Assembly (NCBI GenBank): GCA_964615935.1
Contig: CAZTTG010000013.1
Location: 1-64,000 of the forward strand
Source of the DNA: CAZTTG01 sp964615935
GTDB taxonomy: Bacteria; Planctomycetota; UBA1135; GCA-002686595
Direction: 5' to 3'
Length of the DNA stretch: 64,000 nt
The notes beneath the pieces were generated by a model. That model was not told the origin of the DNA. It searched no databases and worked only from the letters and a program-made list of their open reading frames with translations. Of this stretch, positions 17,628-25,918 are shown piece by piece. Position 1 is the stretch's first letter; every line of letters begins with the position of its first letter. A program made the translations under genes and the position numbers.

Positions 17628-19241
17628 ATGCGAAGAGAGAACGGAGCACAGCCCGTGTCCTCCAAAGGCATGACACCCACCGAGACCAATCCCGTCACCG
17701 AGACCGCCCTGCAGCGCCTGCGCCGCATGCGCGAGGAGACCCTGGTCGGCGGCGGGCCGGAGCGCATCGAGGCCCAGCACAAGCGCGGCAAGCTTACCGC
17801 CCGCGAGCGCATCGACCTCCTGGTCGACGAGGGCTCCTTCGTCGAGCTGGACCGCTTCGTGACCCACCGCTGCACCGACTTCGGGATGGAGAAGCAGAGG
17901 ATCCTGGGGGACGGAGTGGTCACCGGGCACGCCCTCATCGACGGGCGGCCGGTCTACCTATTCAGCCAGGACTTCACCGTCTTCGGCGGGTCGCTTTCGG
18001 AGACCCACGCCGAGAAGATCTGCAAGGTGATGGACATGGCCGTCAAGGTGGGCGTGCCGGTCATCGGGATCAACGACTCGGGGGGCGCGCGCATCCAGGA
18101 GGGGGTGGCCAGCCTGGGGGGCTACGCCGAGATCTTCTGGCGCAACACCCGCGCCTCGGGGGTGGTGCCCCAGATCTCGGCCATCACCGGCCCCTGCGCC
18201 GGGGGCGCGGTCTACAGCCCGGCCCTGACCGACTTCATCTTCATGGTGGAGGGCTCCTCCTACATGCACATCACCGGGCCGGACGTGGTCCGGGCGGTGA
18301 CCCACGAGGAGGTGACCTCCGAGGAGCTGGGGGGCGCCGACGTGCACGCCGCCCGCTCGGGGGTGGCCCACTTCAAGAGCGCCGACGGCCGCGCCTGCAT
18401 GGCGCACATCCGCAAGCTCCTGTCCTACCTGCCGCTCAACAACGCCGAGGACCCCCCCTTCGTCCCCACCTCCGATCCCCACGACCGCTGCGACCCCGCC
18501 CTGGACGAGCTGGTGCCGGACGACGACACCCGGCCCTACGACATGCTGGACGTGATCCGGCGCGTGGTGGACGAGGACTCCTGGCTGGAGGTGCACGCCG
18601 ACTTCGCCCGCAACCTGATCGTGGGCTTCTGCCGCCTGGGCGGGCGCGTGGTGGGCATCATCGCCAACCAGCCGGCGGTGCTGGCCGGCTGCCTGGACAT
18701 CGACGCCTCGATCAAGGGCGGCCGCTTCATCCGCTTCTGCGACGCCTTCAACATCCCCATCGTCACCTTCGAGGACGTGCCCGGCTTCCTGCCCGGCACC
18801 GACCAGGAGTACGGCGGGATCATCCGCAGCGGGGCCAAGCTGCTGTACGCCTACTGCGAGGCCACGGTCCCCAAGATCACCGTGTTCACCCGCAAGTCCT
18901 ACGGCGGGGCCTACTGCGTCATGGCCTCCAAGCACGTGCGGGCCGACCTCAACCTGGCCTGGCCCGGCGCCAAGGTGGCGGTGATGGGGGCCGCGGGCGC
19001 GGCGCGCATCATCCACCGCCGCGAGATCCAGGCGGCCGAGGACCCGGCCGAGGTCGAGGCCCGGCGGACGGCCGAGTTCGACGAGACCTTCGGCACCCCC
19101 TACATGGCCGCCTCGCGGGGCTTCATCGACGACGTGATCGAGGCCTCCACCACGCGCCCGCAGCTCATCCGGGCGCTGGAGCTCCTCAAGACCAAGCACG
19201 AGGAGCGGCCCGTGCGCAAGCACGGCAACATCCCCCTGTAG
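17628..19241 (+). CDS. pccB: acyl-CoA (propionyl-CoA) carboxylase carboxyltransferase
   Basis: A 537-residue biotin-dependent carboxyltransferase. N- and C-terminal crotonase-like halves are visible: GGSLSETHAEKICKVMDMA and INDSGGARIQEGV in the first, PGFLPGTDQEYGGIIRSGAK and YGGAYCVMASKHVRAD in the second. Length and pattern match PccB. It moves carboxyl from carboxybiotin to propionyl-CoA, giving (S)-methylmalonyl-CoA. The ATG at 17628 has GGAGG seven bases upstream; the Met at 17670 lacks good spacing. The two mutase genes upstream and biotin carboxylase/carrier downstream make propionyl-CoA the best substrate; acetyl- or methylcrotonyl-CoA is possible but less likely. Confidence 0.9.
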   Translation: MRRENGAQPVSSKGMTPTETNPVTETALQRLRRMREETLVGGGPERIEAQHKRGKLTARERIDLLVDEGSFVELDRFVTHRCTDFGMEKQRILGDGVVTGHALIDGRPVYLFSQDFTVFGGSLSETHAEKICKVMDMAVKVGVPVIGINDSGGARIQEGVASLGGYAEIFWRNTRASGVVPQISAITGPCAGGAVYSPALTDFIFMVEGSSYMHITGPDVVRAVTHEEVTSEELGGADVHAARSGVAHFKSADGRACMAHIRKLLSYLPLNNAEDPPFVPTSDPHDRCDPALDELVPDDDTRPYDMLDVIRRVVDEDSWLEVHADFARNLIVGFCRLGGRVVGIIANQPAVLAGCLDIDASIKGGRFIRFCDAFNIPIVTFEDVPGFLPGTDQEYGGIIRSGAKLLYAYCEATVPKITVFTRKSYGGAYCVMASKHVRADLNLAWPGAKVAVMGAAGAARIIHRREIQAAEDPAEVEARRTAEFDETFGTPYMAASRGFIDDVIEASTTRPQLIRALELLKTKHEERPVRKHGNIPL

Positions 19242-19261
19242 GCGAGAAGGAGCCCTCCCGC

Positions 19262-20779
19262 ATGTTCCAACGCATCCTGATCGCCAACCGCGGGGAGATC
19301 GCCCTGCGCGTCATCCGCACCGCCCGGGAGATGGGCATCGAGACCGTCGCGGTCTTCTCGGAGCCCGACCGCAACGCCCTGCACACGCGCATGGCCGACC
19401 GCGCGGTGCCCCTGGGCGGGGCCGCTCCGGGCGACTCCTACCTGCGCATCGACAAGATCCTGGAGGCCGCGAAGAGGACCGGCGCCGAGGCGATCCACCC
19501 CGGCTACGGCTTCCTGGCCGAGAACGCCGACTTCGCCCGGGCCGTCACCGAGGCGGGCGTCGCCTGGATCGGCCCCCCGCCGGACGCCATCACCTCCATG
19601 GGCGACAAGATCATCAGCCGGCGGGTGATGACCAAGGCCGGGGTGCCGGTGGTGCCGGGGCTGACCGACCCGGTGGCCTCCCCCGAGGAGGCCCTGGCGG
19701 CCGCCGAGGAGATCGGCTACCCGGTGGCCCTCAAGGCCGCCGCCGGGGGCGGGGGCAAGGGGATCCGCATCGTGCGCGAGCCCGGGGAGATGGAGGGCGC
19801 CTTCCGCACCGCCTCGGGCGAGGCCACCTCGGCCTTCGGCGACGGCCGCCTGTACCCCGAGCGTTACCTCGACCGCCCGCGCCACATCGAGGTGCAGGTG
19901 CTCTTCGACCGGCACGGCAACGGGGTTCACTACGGCGAGCGCGAGTGCTCCATCCAGCGCCGCCACCAGAAGCTGATCGAGGAGTGCCCCTCGGTGGTGG
20001 TGGACGAGGCGCTGCGCGCCGAGATGGGCGAGACCGCCCTGCAGGCCGGGCGCGCGGTGGGCTACGAGGGCGCCGGCACGGTCGAGTTCATGTGGTCCGC
20101 CGGCGAGTACTACTTCCTGGAGATGAACACCCGCCTGCAGGTCGAGCACCCGGTGACCGAGATGGTGACCGGGGTGGACCTGGTGCGGGAGCAGCTGCGC
20201 GTGGCCGCCGGCGAGGAGCTGGGCTACGGCCAGGAGGAGGTGCACTTCGAGGGGCACGCCATGGAGGTGCGCATCAACGCCGAGGACCCGGCCGCCGGCT
20301 TCGTGCCCTCGACCGGCACCATCCGCAACCTGCGCATGCCCGGCGGGCCGTGGGTGCGCACCGACTCGGCGCTGTTCCGCGGGATGGAGGTGGGGCTGGC
20401 CTACGACCCCATGCTGGCCAAGATCATCGTCTGGGCCGTGGACCGGCCGGGGGCCATCGCGCGCATGCAGCGGGCCCTGGAGGAGATGAACGTGGGGGGG
20501 GTGCGGACCGGGGCCCCGGCGGCCCTGCGGGTGCTGCGCGAGCCGGCCTTCCAGGCGGGCGACTTCGACACCCACTTCCTGGAGGGCCTGGACCTGACCG
20601 CCACATCGGGCGAGGAGGACGCGCTGGCGGCGGCCACCGCCGCCATCCGCCGGCACCACCAGGCGCGCCGCAGCGCGCTGGAGACCAGCTCCGCGGACCG
20701 GGCGGCGTGGCTGCGCCGCAGCCGGGCCGCGCTCAGCGTCCATCCCCCGAAGCGCGGCGGATCGGAGGCGGCGCGATGA
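19262..20779 (+). CDS. pccA: acyl-CoA carboxylase, biotin carboxylase subunit
   Basis: A 505-residue ATP-grasp biotin carboxylase. It begins at MFQRILIANRGEIALRVIR, then HPGYGFLAEN, the ATP-binding Gly-rich loop AAAGGGGKGIRIV, HIEVQVLFDRHGN, RECSIQRRHQK and EMNTRLQVEHPVTEMVTG. It carboxylates biotin on the carrier encoded next, using bicarbonate and ATP. It is about 50 residues longer than AccC, with a C-terminal helical tail (residues about 455-505) but without a fused biotin domain; the carrier is a separate gene with an ATGA overlap. A GAAGGAG ribosome site sits before the ATG. Confidence 0.92.
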   Translation: MFQRILIANRGEIALRVIRTAREMGIETVAVFSEPDRNALHTRMADRAVPLGGAAPGDSYLRIDKILEAAKRTGAEAIHPGYGFLAENADFARAVTEAGVAWIGPPPDAITSMGDKIISRRVMTKAGVPVVPGLTDPVASPEEALAAAEEIGYPVALKAAAGGGGKGIRIVREPGEMEGAFRTASGEATSAFGDGRLYPERYLDRPRHIEVQVLFDRHGNGVHYGERECSIQRRHQKLIEECPSVVVDEALRAEMGETALQAGRAVGYEGAGTVEFMWSAGEYYFLEMNTRLQVEHPVTEMVTGVDLVREQLRVAAGEELGYGQEEVHFEGHAMEVRINAEDPAAGFVPSTGTIRNLRMPGGPWVRTDSALFRGMEVGLAYDPMLAKIIVWAVDRPGAIARMQRALEEMNVGGVRTGAPAALRVLREPAFQAGDFDTHFLEGLDLTATSGEEDALAAATAAIRRHHQARRSALETSSADRAAWLRRSRAALSVHPPKRGGSEAAR

Positions 20780-21291
20780 GGTACTTCGTCGAGGTCAATG
20801 GCCGCCCGCACGAGGTGGAGGTCACCGAGCGGCTGGGCGAGCTCCACGTCTCGGTCGACGGCAGGGTGATGGACCTGGACTACCGGGAGGTCGACACCCA
20901 CGGCCAGGCCAGCGTCCTGCTCGGCAACGAGAGCTTCGCGGTCTCGGTGGAGGGAGGCCGCAACCAGTGCCTGATGACCATCGCCGGCCAGCTCTTCCAG
21001 GTGGACATCGAGGACGAGCGCGAGCGCGCCGCCCACGCCGCCGAGCGCGCCGCCGCCCGGGGGGGCGGGGTGGTGAAGAGCGTCATGCCCGGGGTGGTGG
21101 TCTCGGTCCTGGTGGCCGAGGGTGACTCGGTCGAGGCGGGCCAGCCCCTGCTGATCCTGGAGGCCATGAAGATGCAGAACGAGATCGGCGCCCCGTCGTC
21201 GGGCGTCGTGAAGCGCATCCACGTGGCCGAGGGCGGGGCCGTGGGGGCGGGCGCCAAGCTGGTGGGGCTGGAGGCGCCTGAGGAGGGCTGA
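20776..21291 (+). CDS. biotin carboxyl carrier protein
   Basis: A 171-residue protein whose last 75 residues form a biotinyl domain with the EAMKM motif (biotinylated Lys at about residue 132). Residues 1-80 form a separate beta-rich region that may be the docking (BT-like) domain joining carboxylase and transferase. GGAGG lies seven bases before the ATG, which overlaps the biotin carboxylase stop (ATGA). Together with the two upstream genes this makes a split three-gene acyl-CoA carboxylase. It is the last gene of the operon; about 160 bases without a gene follow. Confidence 0.92.
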   Translation: MRYFVEVNGRPHEVEVTERLGELHVSVDGRVMDLDYREVDTHGQASVLLGNESFAVSVEGGRNQCLMTIAGQLFQVDIEDERERAAHAAERAAARGGGVVKSVMPGVVVSVLVAEGDSVEAGQPLLILEAMKMQNEIGAPSSGVVKRIHVAEGGAVGAGAKLVGLEAPEEG

Positions 21292-21450
21292 GTCCGGTCT
21301 CGCACCACCGCCTCCTCGTCTCCCCCCGCCCCGAAGCCGCCTCCACCTCGCCGGCTCGGATCTCGTACCGACCCTTGGAAGCGCCTATCCTCGGAGCCCT
21401 CGTGAGAGGAGTCACCTCCCGGCCGATCCTTGGATTCCAGCGAGGGCAAG

Positions 21451-23472
21451 ATGAGTACGCTGCTCTGCATCCTGGTCTTTTCGTTCTCGATGGCCTTCGC
21501 CTCCGGCCAGGAGGTGGGTCAGACGGCGACCGACGAGGCGATCGTGGATCGCGACTACGCATTCCGCATCAGCCGACCCTCGCGCGCCTGGCGGCTCCTC
21601 CCCGAGGACGAGGTCCGGCAGATCGCCCCGGACGCCATCGCGGGAGCGGTGGGAATGGGAATGAAGGTCCGATCGTGCCTGGGCGCCGTGATCGTGGAGC
21701 CGATCCACGACATGGAGCTGGACCAGTTCGCGGACCTGGTCCTCGAAGGCATGGCCATCGAATCGAAGGTCGTGCAGTCGCGCGAACGCATCACGTACTG
21801 CGGACGAGAGGCAGTGCGGCTCGTCGTGCGGGGCGACGTCGAGGAAGTCCCCTTCCACTACGAAAACCACGTCTTCATCAACCAGAACCACGGCTACCAG
21901 GTGGTGGGCATGGGACCCGCCGCCAACGTCGGAGACGGGGAGGCGCTACGCGAATTTCACCAAGCGTTCGAGCTTCTGGATGGCCCGGTGAGCGCGCGCT
22001 CCGCGCAAGTCGCGGTGGAGGACATGTACGGGGTGGGATGGGAGGTCGTCGACGGGGCGTTCGCTAGCGCGGCGCTGCGACTCACGCTCGCTCCTCCCCC
22101 CGAGTGGCGCCTGTTGGTAGGGGACGAGCTGGAGGCCGCGTATCCCGACGCCGAGGTCGGGCTGATGTCGGCGGATTCGAAGTACTACCTGATGATCATC
22201 GCCGAGTCCTGGATGAGCGCGGATCGAGAGGCCATCGCCGACACCCTGCTGCAGGGAGTCGTCGAGACACTGGAGGCGGAGCCCTCGCGCGCCGCGCGCC
22301 TCGAGGCGGGGGGCGCGGCCCGGGAGTTCCTGGTCCTCGAGCCCGAGGGCGACTCCTTCACCTACGTCTACGGTGTCTGGTTCTCGAACGACATCTGCTA
22401 CCAGGGTATGTGCTGGTTCCTGCGGGGCGAGGAGGACGCCCTGAAGAGGGTCGCGGAAGGCCTGCGCGCCGTCCGGCATCCCGGGGACATCGAGCTCGCG
22501 GCCATCGCTGCCCGCCTCCGTGATCATCCCGAGCCGGACAACCAGGTGACGTCGGACTCATGCGTTCGCGGGGGGCTGTTCCAGCACTTTCGCTACGGAG
22601 TGCGGCTGCGCAAGCCGAGCTCGGGGTACTGGCGCGCGGACATCGGACAGGCGGCCCGCGAGTACGGTGAGCAGGTCGTTCTGCTGCTGGAGGAGCCGGC
22701 GCTCGGCCTCTTCTGCAAGATCGAGATTCAACCGCTGGTCGAAGACGTTCCGCTGCAGGATCTCCACCGCTCGGCGGTCGACTTCGAATCCCAGACACTG
22801 ACGAAGGCGGACTTCGGAGAGATCGAATCGGGAACGCTCGCCGGAGTCGAGTGCGTGCACAGCTCGATGTGGGAAACCGCTGAGGACCTCGATCTCCACT
22901 ACGCCCTGTGGACGGCCAGGTGGCGGACGCAGGTGCTGTGGATCACATGCTGGGGGTTCGAGGGCAACGTGAAGGCTCACCGACCGGCACTGGATCGACT
23001 GCTGGCGGGCCTCGAGCTGTGCCCGGCGCCCATCTCGATGACCGAATCCGACGACGAGGGCTACCGCGACAATCGAGTGGGTTTCGCGGTCGTTCCGGAC
23101 GTCGAGGTTCAGGGATACAGCGACATGACGCCTCCCGAGGTTTCTCCAATCGGCACCTTCGTGTTCGTGCAGGATCAGATGGCCTTCGTCATCGCCCTCA
23201 ACGCGGTCATGTTCGAGCAGGACGCCGACTACCTGAGCGAGCTGGTTCAGCCGTTCATCGCCAACCACCTGCCGATGGTCGCAGCCGGGGATCCCGTGAT
23301 CGAGCCGAACGCCCGGCTGGCCGGTCGACCGGCCATTCGGCAAACCTGGGGCACCGATCGCATGGGCTGCGATCTCTATGTGATGACCCGCGGGCGCACC
23401 TACTATTGCCTCCTGACGGGGGGCACCAAGGTCGAGCGCCGCCGGAAGGCGGGGTGGTTGCGGTTGCTCTGA
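21451..23472 (+). CDS. secreted orphan with four tandem domains
   Basis: About 673 residues, with a signal peptide (MSTLLCILVFSFSMAFASG) at the chosen ATG and GAGG upstream; an ATG 21 bases earlier is possible. The mature protein seems to be four copies of one domain of about 150-170 residues. Each opens with a strand pattern such as YAFRISRPSRAWRLL (first), LRLTLAPPPEWRLL (second), YGVRLRKPSSGYWRA (third) and VGFAVVPDVEVQGY (fourth), and closes with a helix plus LL. This resembles PsbP/DcrB-like lipocalin-sized domains but I cannot prove it. Codon use is looser (more A/T at third positions) than neighbours, suggesting recent arrival or weak selection. Confidence 0.65.
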   Translation: MSTLLCILVFSFSMAFASGQEVGQTATDEAIVDRDYAFRISRPSRAWRLLPEDEVRQIAPDAIAGAVGMGMKVRSCLGAVIVEPIHDMELDQFADLVLEGMAIESKVVQSRERITYCGREAVRLVVRGDVEEVPFHYENHVFINQNHGYQVVGMGPAANVGDGEALREFHQAFELLDGPVSARSAQVAVEDMYGVGWEVVDGAFASAALRLTLAPPPEWRLLVGDELEAAYPDAEVGLMSADSKYYLMIIAESWMSADREAIADTLLQGVVETLEAEPSRAARLEAGGAAREFLVLEPEGDSFTYVYGVWFSNDICYQGMCWFLRGEEDALKRVAEGLRAVRHPGDIELAAIAARLRDHPEPDNQVTSDSCVRGGLFQHFRYGVRLRKPSSGYWRADIGQAAREYGEQVVLLLEEPALGLFCKIEIQPLVEDVPLQDLHRSAVDFESQTLTKADFGEIESGTLAGVECVHSSMWETAEDLDLHYALWTARWRTQVLWITCWGFEGNVKAHRPALDRLLAGLELCPAPISMTESDDEGYRDNRVGFAVVPDVEVQGYSDMTPPEVSPIGTFVFVQDQMAFVIALNAVMFEQDADYLSELVQPFIANHLPMVAAGDPVIEPNARLAGRPAIRQTWGTDRMGCDLYVMTRGRTYYCLLTGGTKVERRRKAGWLRLL

Positions 23473-23506
23473 TCGAGGAGCGGGAGGACTGCGTGCTGGC
23501 GGAGGG

Positions 23507-23635
23507 GTTGACACCGAGACCGTCGTGGTCGTCAGGGTCGGCACGCCGATCTACGGTCGGTACGGGGGCCGCGATCCCCAGGATCCGCACACGACGGGGC
23601 GGTCGAACGCCGTCGCCTTCGTCGTGGGTCCCTGA
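23507..23635 (+). pseudogene. possible C-terminal gene remnant
   Basis: One frame gives 42 residues ending at a TGA at 23633: TETVVVVRVGTPIYGRYGG followed by a polar loop, and then an ending NAVAFVVGP. The hydrophobic strands and Gly/Tyr-rich motif look like the end of a real secreted or hydrolytic protein, but no matching N-terminal part precedes it; the frame upstream is low-complexity and runs against the end of the previous gene. I do not recognise the family with confidence. The alternative is a chance open stretch in GC-rich DNA. Confidence 0.35.
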
Positions 23636-23821
23636 GCCGGGGCCCGCGAACCCGTCCCGGCCCTCGAGCCGACCCCTCGGCGCGCCGGTCCTCCCGAGAG
23701 AGTGAGGGGTGTGGCTCGAGGGGCCGGGTGCGGTTGGAGTCCCCCCCGGGTCATGGCAAGCGAACGCCAGCGCGCGGGAGGGATCGGTCGATCTGGGAGA
23801 GGGGGAGCGCGAGCCTCGTCG

Positions 23822-23911
23822 GCGCTGCACCGGGAGCTCCGGGCCTGCGGGATCGACTTCTTCGTCAGCGTTCCGTGCAAGCTGCTGGCCGGCCTGCTTG
23901 GGGTGGCGGGG
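23822..23911 (+). pseudogene. remnant of a thiamine-diphosphate decarboxylase N-terminus
   Basis: One frame reads ALHRELRACGIDFFVSVPCK, then LLAGLLG. This matches the start of phosphonopyruvate and sulfopyruvate decarboxylase family proteins, which open with a helix and then G-(I/V)-(D)-FF-x-(G/S)-VPC-x-LL. After residue 27 the frame becomes Arg-rich noise, so only the first alpha-beta unit of the PYR domain survives. No start codon, cofactor site or partner gene (mutase, transaminase) is nearby. It is best read as a deletion remnant; a chance match is unlikely given the run of family residues but cannot be excluded. Confidence 0.45.
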
Positions 23912-24052
23912 CGGCCGGGCTGGAGGCGCCGGAGGGAAGCGGATCCGGACCATACAATCCTCTTTCGATGGAGGAGAGGTCGCCGGAGACGTGCCGGAAG
24001 CGGGAACCCGGGCCCGAGGTCGTTTCCCGGGCCGCGACCGGACCCGTTCGGC

Positions 24053-24058
24053 TAGACT
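24053..24058 (+). promoter_or_regulatory. -10-like element before dapE
   Basis: TAGACT ends five bases before a GTG at 24064 that is in frame with dapE, 12 bases upstream of the ATG at 24076. A transcript starting about 6 bases after the hexamer would begin at that GTG, so dapE may be leaderless. No good -35 is seen. Confidence 0.3.
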
Positions 24059-24075
24059 CGGGCGTGAGCGCTCCC

Positions 24076-25098
24076 ATGCAACCGCTGGTGCGCACGCTGA
24101 TCGACTGGATCGAGATCCCATCGGTGACGGGCTCGGAGGGGGACTATGGAGACGCCCTGGCGAGGCACCTCGGAGAGGTGGGCTTCGACGTCGAGCGCCA
24201 GCCCGTGGCCCGCGGGCGCTTCAACGTGCTGGCGCGGACCGGTTGGCCCGAGGTGGTCCTGTGCACGCACCTGGACACCGTGCCCCCCTGGTTCGGCCCC
24301 TCGGAGGACGCCGAGTTCGTGCACGGCCGCGGCGCCTGCGACGCCAAGGGGCCGGCGGTGACCATGATCGCCGCCGCCTGCCAGCTCCTGCAGGGCGGCG
24401 AGGAGCGCGTGGGGCTCCTGTTCACCGTGGGCGAGGAGGTGGACGGCGCCGGCGCCCGCCTGGCCGGCCGGGAGCTCGCCGAGCCCTGGGCGCCGGAGTT
24501 CATCATCGTGGGCGAGCCCACCGGCAACCGCTTCGCGCGGGCCCACAAGGGCGTCTTCAAGGGCACCCTCAGGGCGCGAGGAGTGGCCGGCCACAGCGCG
24601 CAGGTGCTGGGACCCTCCGCCGTGCACGAGCTGTGCGGTTGCATCGCGGACCTCCTCGACGAGGACTGGGGCGAGCACCCGATCCTGGGGTCGGGCTCCC
24701 TGAACTTCGGGCGGATCGAGGGCGGGGTGGCGCCCAACGTGGTGGCCGCCCGGGCCGAGGCGACCCTGCTCCTGCGGGCGGTCGAGCCCCCCGAGGTGGT
24801 CGAGGATCGGATCCGCTCGGCGCTGAGCCCGCAGGTCGAGCTCGAGACCACCGGCCTCGACAACTACGGTCCGGTGGAGTTCCGCGTGCCCGAGGGACGG
24901 GAGGAGATCGTCGTGGCCTTCGGCACCGACGCGCCCTACCTCGGGAGCTGGGGCACGCCCCTGCTGTACGGCCCGGGGCGGATCGAGGACGCCCACAGCG
25001 AGCGCGAGCGCGTGTCCAAGGCCTCGCTCGAGCTCGCGGTCGAGGACTACCGCCGGACGGTGGCGGAGCTCCTGGCGCTCGGGAGCCGGCGCGCGTGA
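24076..25098 (+). CDS. dapE: M20 peptidase, succinyl-diaminopimelate desuccinylase-like
   Basis: A 340-residue M20 metallohydrolase. CTHLDTVPPW gives the first metal His and DTVP motif, GRGACDAKGPA the bridging Asp, GEEVDGAGA the catalytic Glu pair, IIVGEPTG the next ligand, and EDAHSERERV the last His. A short dimerisation domain starts at KGVFKGTLRARGVAGHSA. It should remove succinyl (or acetyl) from an amino acid; overlap of its stop with dapD makes succinyl-DAP the best guess, giving LL-diaminopimelate for peptidoglycan and lysine. It is shorter than E. coli DapE (375). An in-frame GTG at 24064 may be the real, leaderless start. Confidence 0.8.
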   Translation: MQPLVRTLIDWIEIPSVTGSEGDYGDALARHLGEVGFDVERQPVARGRFNVLARTGWPEVVLCTHLDTVPPWFGPSEDAEFVHGRGACDAKGPAVTMIAAACQLLQGGEERVGLLFTVGEEVDGAGARLAGRELAEPWAPEFIIVGEPTGNRFARAHKGVFKGTLRARGVAGHSAQVLGPSAVHELCGCIADLLDEDWGEHPILGSGSLNFGRIEGGVAPNVVAARAEATLLLRAVEPPEVVEDRIRSALSPQVELETTGLDNYGPVEFRVPEGREEIVVAFGTDAPYLGSWGTPLLYGPGRIEDAHSERERVSKASLELAVEDYRRTVAELLALGSRRA

Positions 25099-25883
25099 GC
25101 GGGACGCGCCTTCGCGGTGAGGCCCTGCTCGACGCCCTCGAGGCGGGGGAGGTGCGGGCCGCGGTGCCCGACGGCCGCGGCGGGTGGCGGGTCGAGGCCT
25201 GGGTCAAGGAGGAGATCCTGGCGATCTTCCGCGACTCTCCGCTGGCCTGCATCGGCTCGAGCGAGCGGCGCGAGCTGGGGCCCTTCGTCGACAAGGCGGC
25301 CCTTCCCCTGCGGTCCTTCGACCTCGACTCGGGCGTGCGCCTGGTCCCCGGCGGCTCGGCGGTGCGCCGCGGCGCGCACCTGGGCCAGGGGGTGGTGTGC
25401 ATGCCGCCCATGTACGTCAACGTGGGCGCCTTCGTCGGCGCCGGCTCGATGATCGACAGCCACGCCCTGGTGGGCTCCTGCGCCCAGGTGGGCGAGGGGG
25501 TGCACCTGTCCGCCGGGGCCCAGGTGGGGGGCGTGCTGGAGCCGATCGGCGCGCGGCCGGTGATCGTCGAGGACCGGGTCTTCGTGGGCGGCAACGCCGG
25601 GATCTTCGAGGGCGTGCTGGTGCGCCGGGGGGCGGTGATCGCCGCCGGCGTGGTGCTGACCGCCGGCACCCGGGTGTTCGACCTCCCCCGCCGCCGGGAG
25701 CTCACGGGCAGCCGCGAGCGGCCCCTGGAGATCCCCGGGGGCGCGGTGGTGGTGCCCGGCTCCCGCCCCCTGGACGACGGCTGGGCCCGGGAGCGCGGCC
25801 TGCAGGCGGCCTGCGCCCTGGTGGTCAAGTACCGCGACGGGCGCACCGAGCGGGCCACCGCCCTGGAGGAGGACCTCCGCTGA
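25095..25883 (+). CDS. dapD: tetrahydrodipicolinate N-succinyltransferase
   Basis: A 262-residue left-handed beta-helix acyltransferase. Hexapeptide repeats run from about residue 85 to 190, including GGSAVRRGAHLGQGVVCMPP, MYVNVGAFVGAGSMIDSHA and QVGGVLEPIGARPVIVED, all typical of DapD; the last two are close to invariant in the family. It uses succinyl-CoA to acylate tetrahydrodipicolinate; the mutase operon nearby makes the same CoA ester, though no link is shown. The GTG at 25095 overlaps the dapE stop (GTGA), so dapE and dapD are translated together, an order opposite to the pathway. Confidence 0.9.
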   Translation: MSGTRLRGEALLDALEAGEVRAAVPDGRGGWRVEAWVKEEILAIFRDSPLACIGSSERRELGPFVDKAALPLRSFDLDSGVRLVPGGSAVRRGAHLGQGVVCMPPMYVNVGAFVGAGSMIDSHALVGSCAQVGEGVHLSAGAQVGGVLEPIGARPVIVEDRVFVGGNAGIFEGVLVRRGAVIAAGVVLTAGTRVFDLPRRRELTGSRERPLEIPGGAVVVPGSRPLDDGWARERGLQAACALVVKYRDGRTERATALEEDLR

Positions 25884-25906
25884 CGGCCGGCTTACGAGCG
25901 GTGCGT

Positions 25907-25912
25907 TACCAT
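25907..25912 (+). promoter_or_regulatory. -10-like element before the DUF1028 gene
   Basis: TACCAT at 25907-25912 lies six bases before the ATG at 25919. The out-of-frame ATG inside the hexamer opens only a two-codon frame. The spacing would give a leaderless transcript. No clear -35 is present. Confidence 0.3.
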
Positions 25913-25918
25913 GGCTTC

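Larger units (their letters stand above)
23473..24063. other. 590-base spacer with decayed genes
   Basis: No complete gene is visible on either strand. Two short stretches read like pieces of proteins (listed separately at 23507-23635 and 23822-23911); the rest is GC-rich sequence with stops in all plausible frames and no recognisable repeat, tRNA or integrase remnant. It separates the four-repeat orphan from dapE. Confidence 0.55.

Noticed and set aside
17958..19223. Long minus-strand frame opposite pccB (421 residues)
   Set aside because: It is rich in His, Asp, Val and Gly with no domain, and is the shadow of strong third-position GC in the carboxyltransferase gene.
19100..20743. 547-residue minus-strand frame opposite the biotin carboxylase gene
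   Set aside because: Low-complexity sequence opposite a well-conserved enzyme; a GC shadow.
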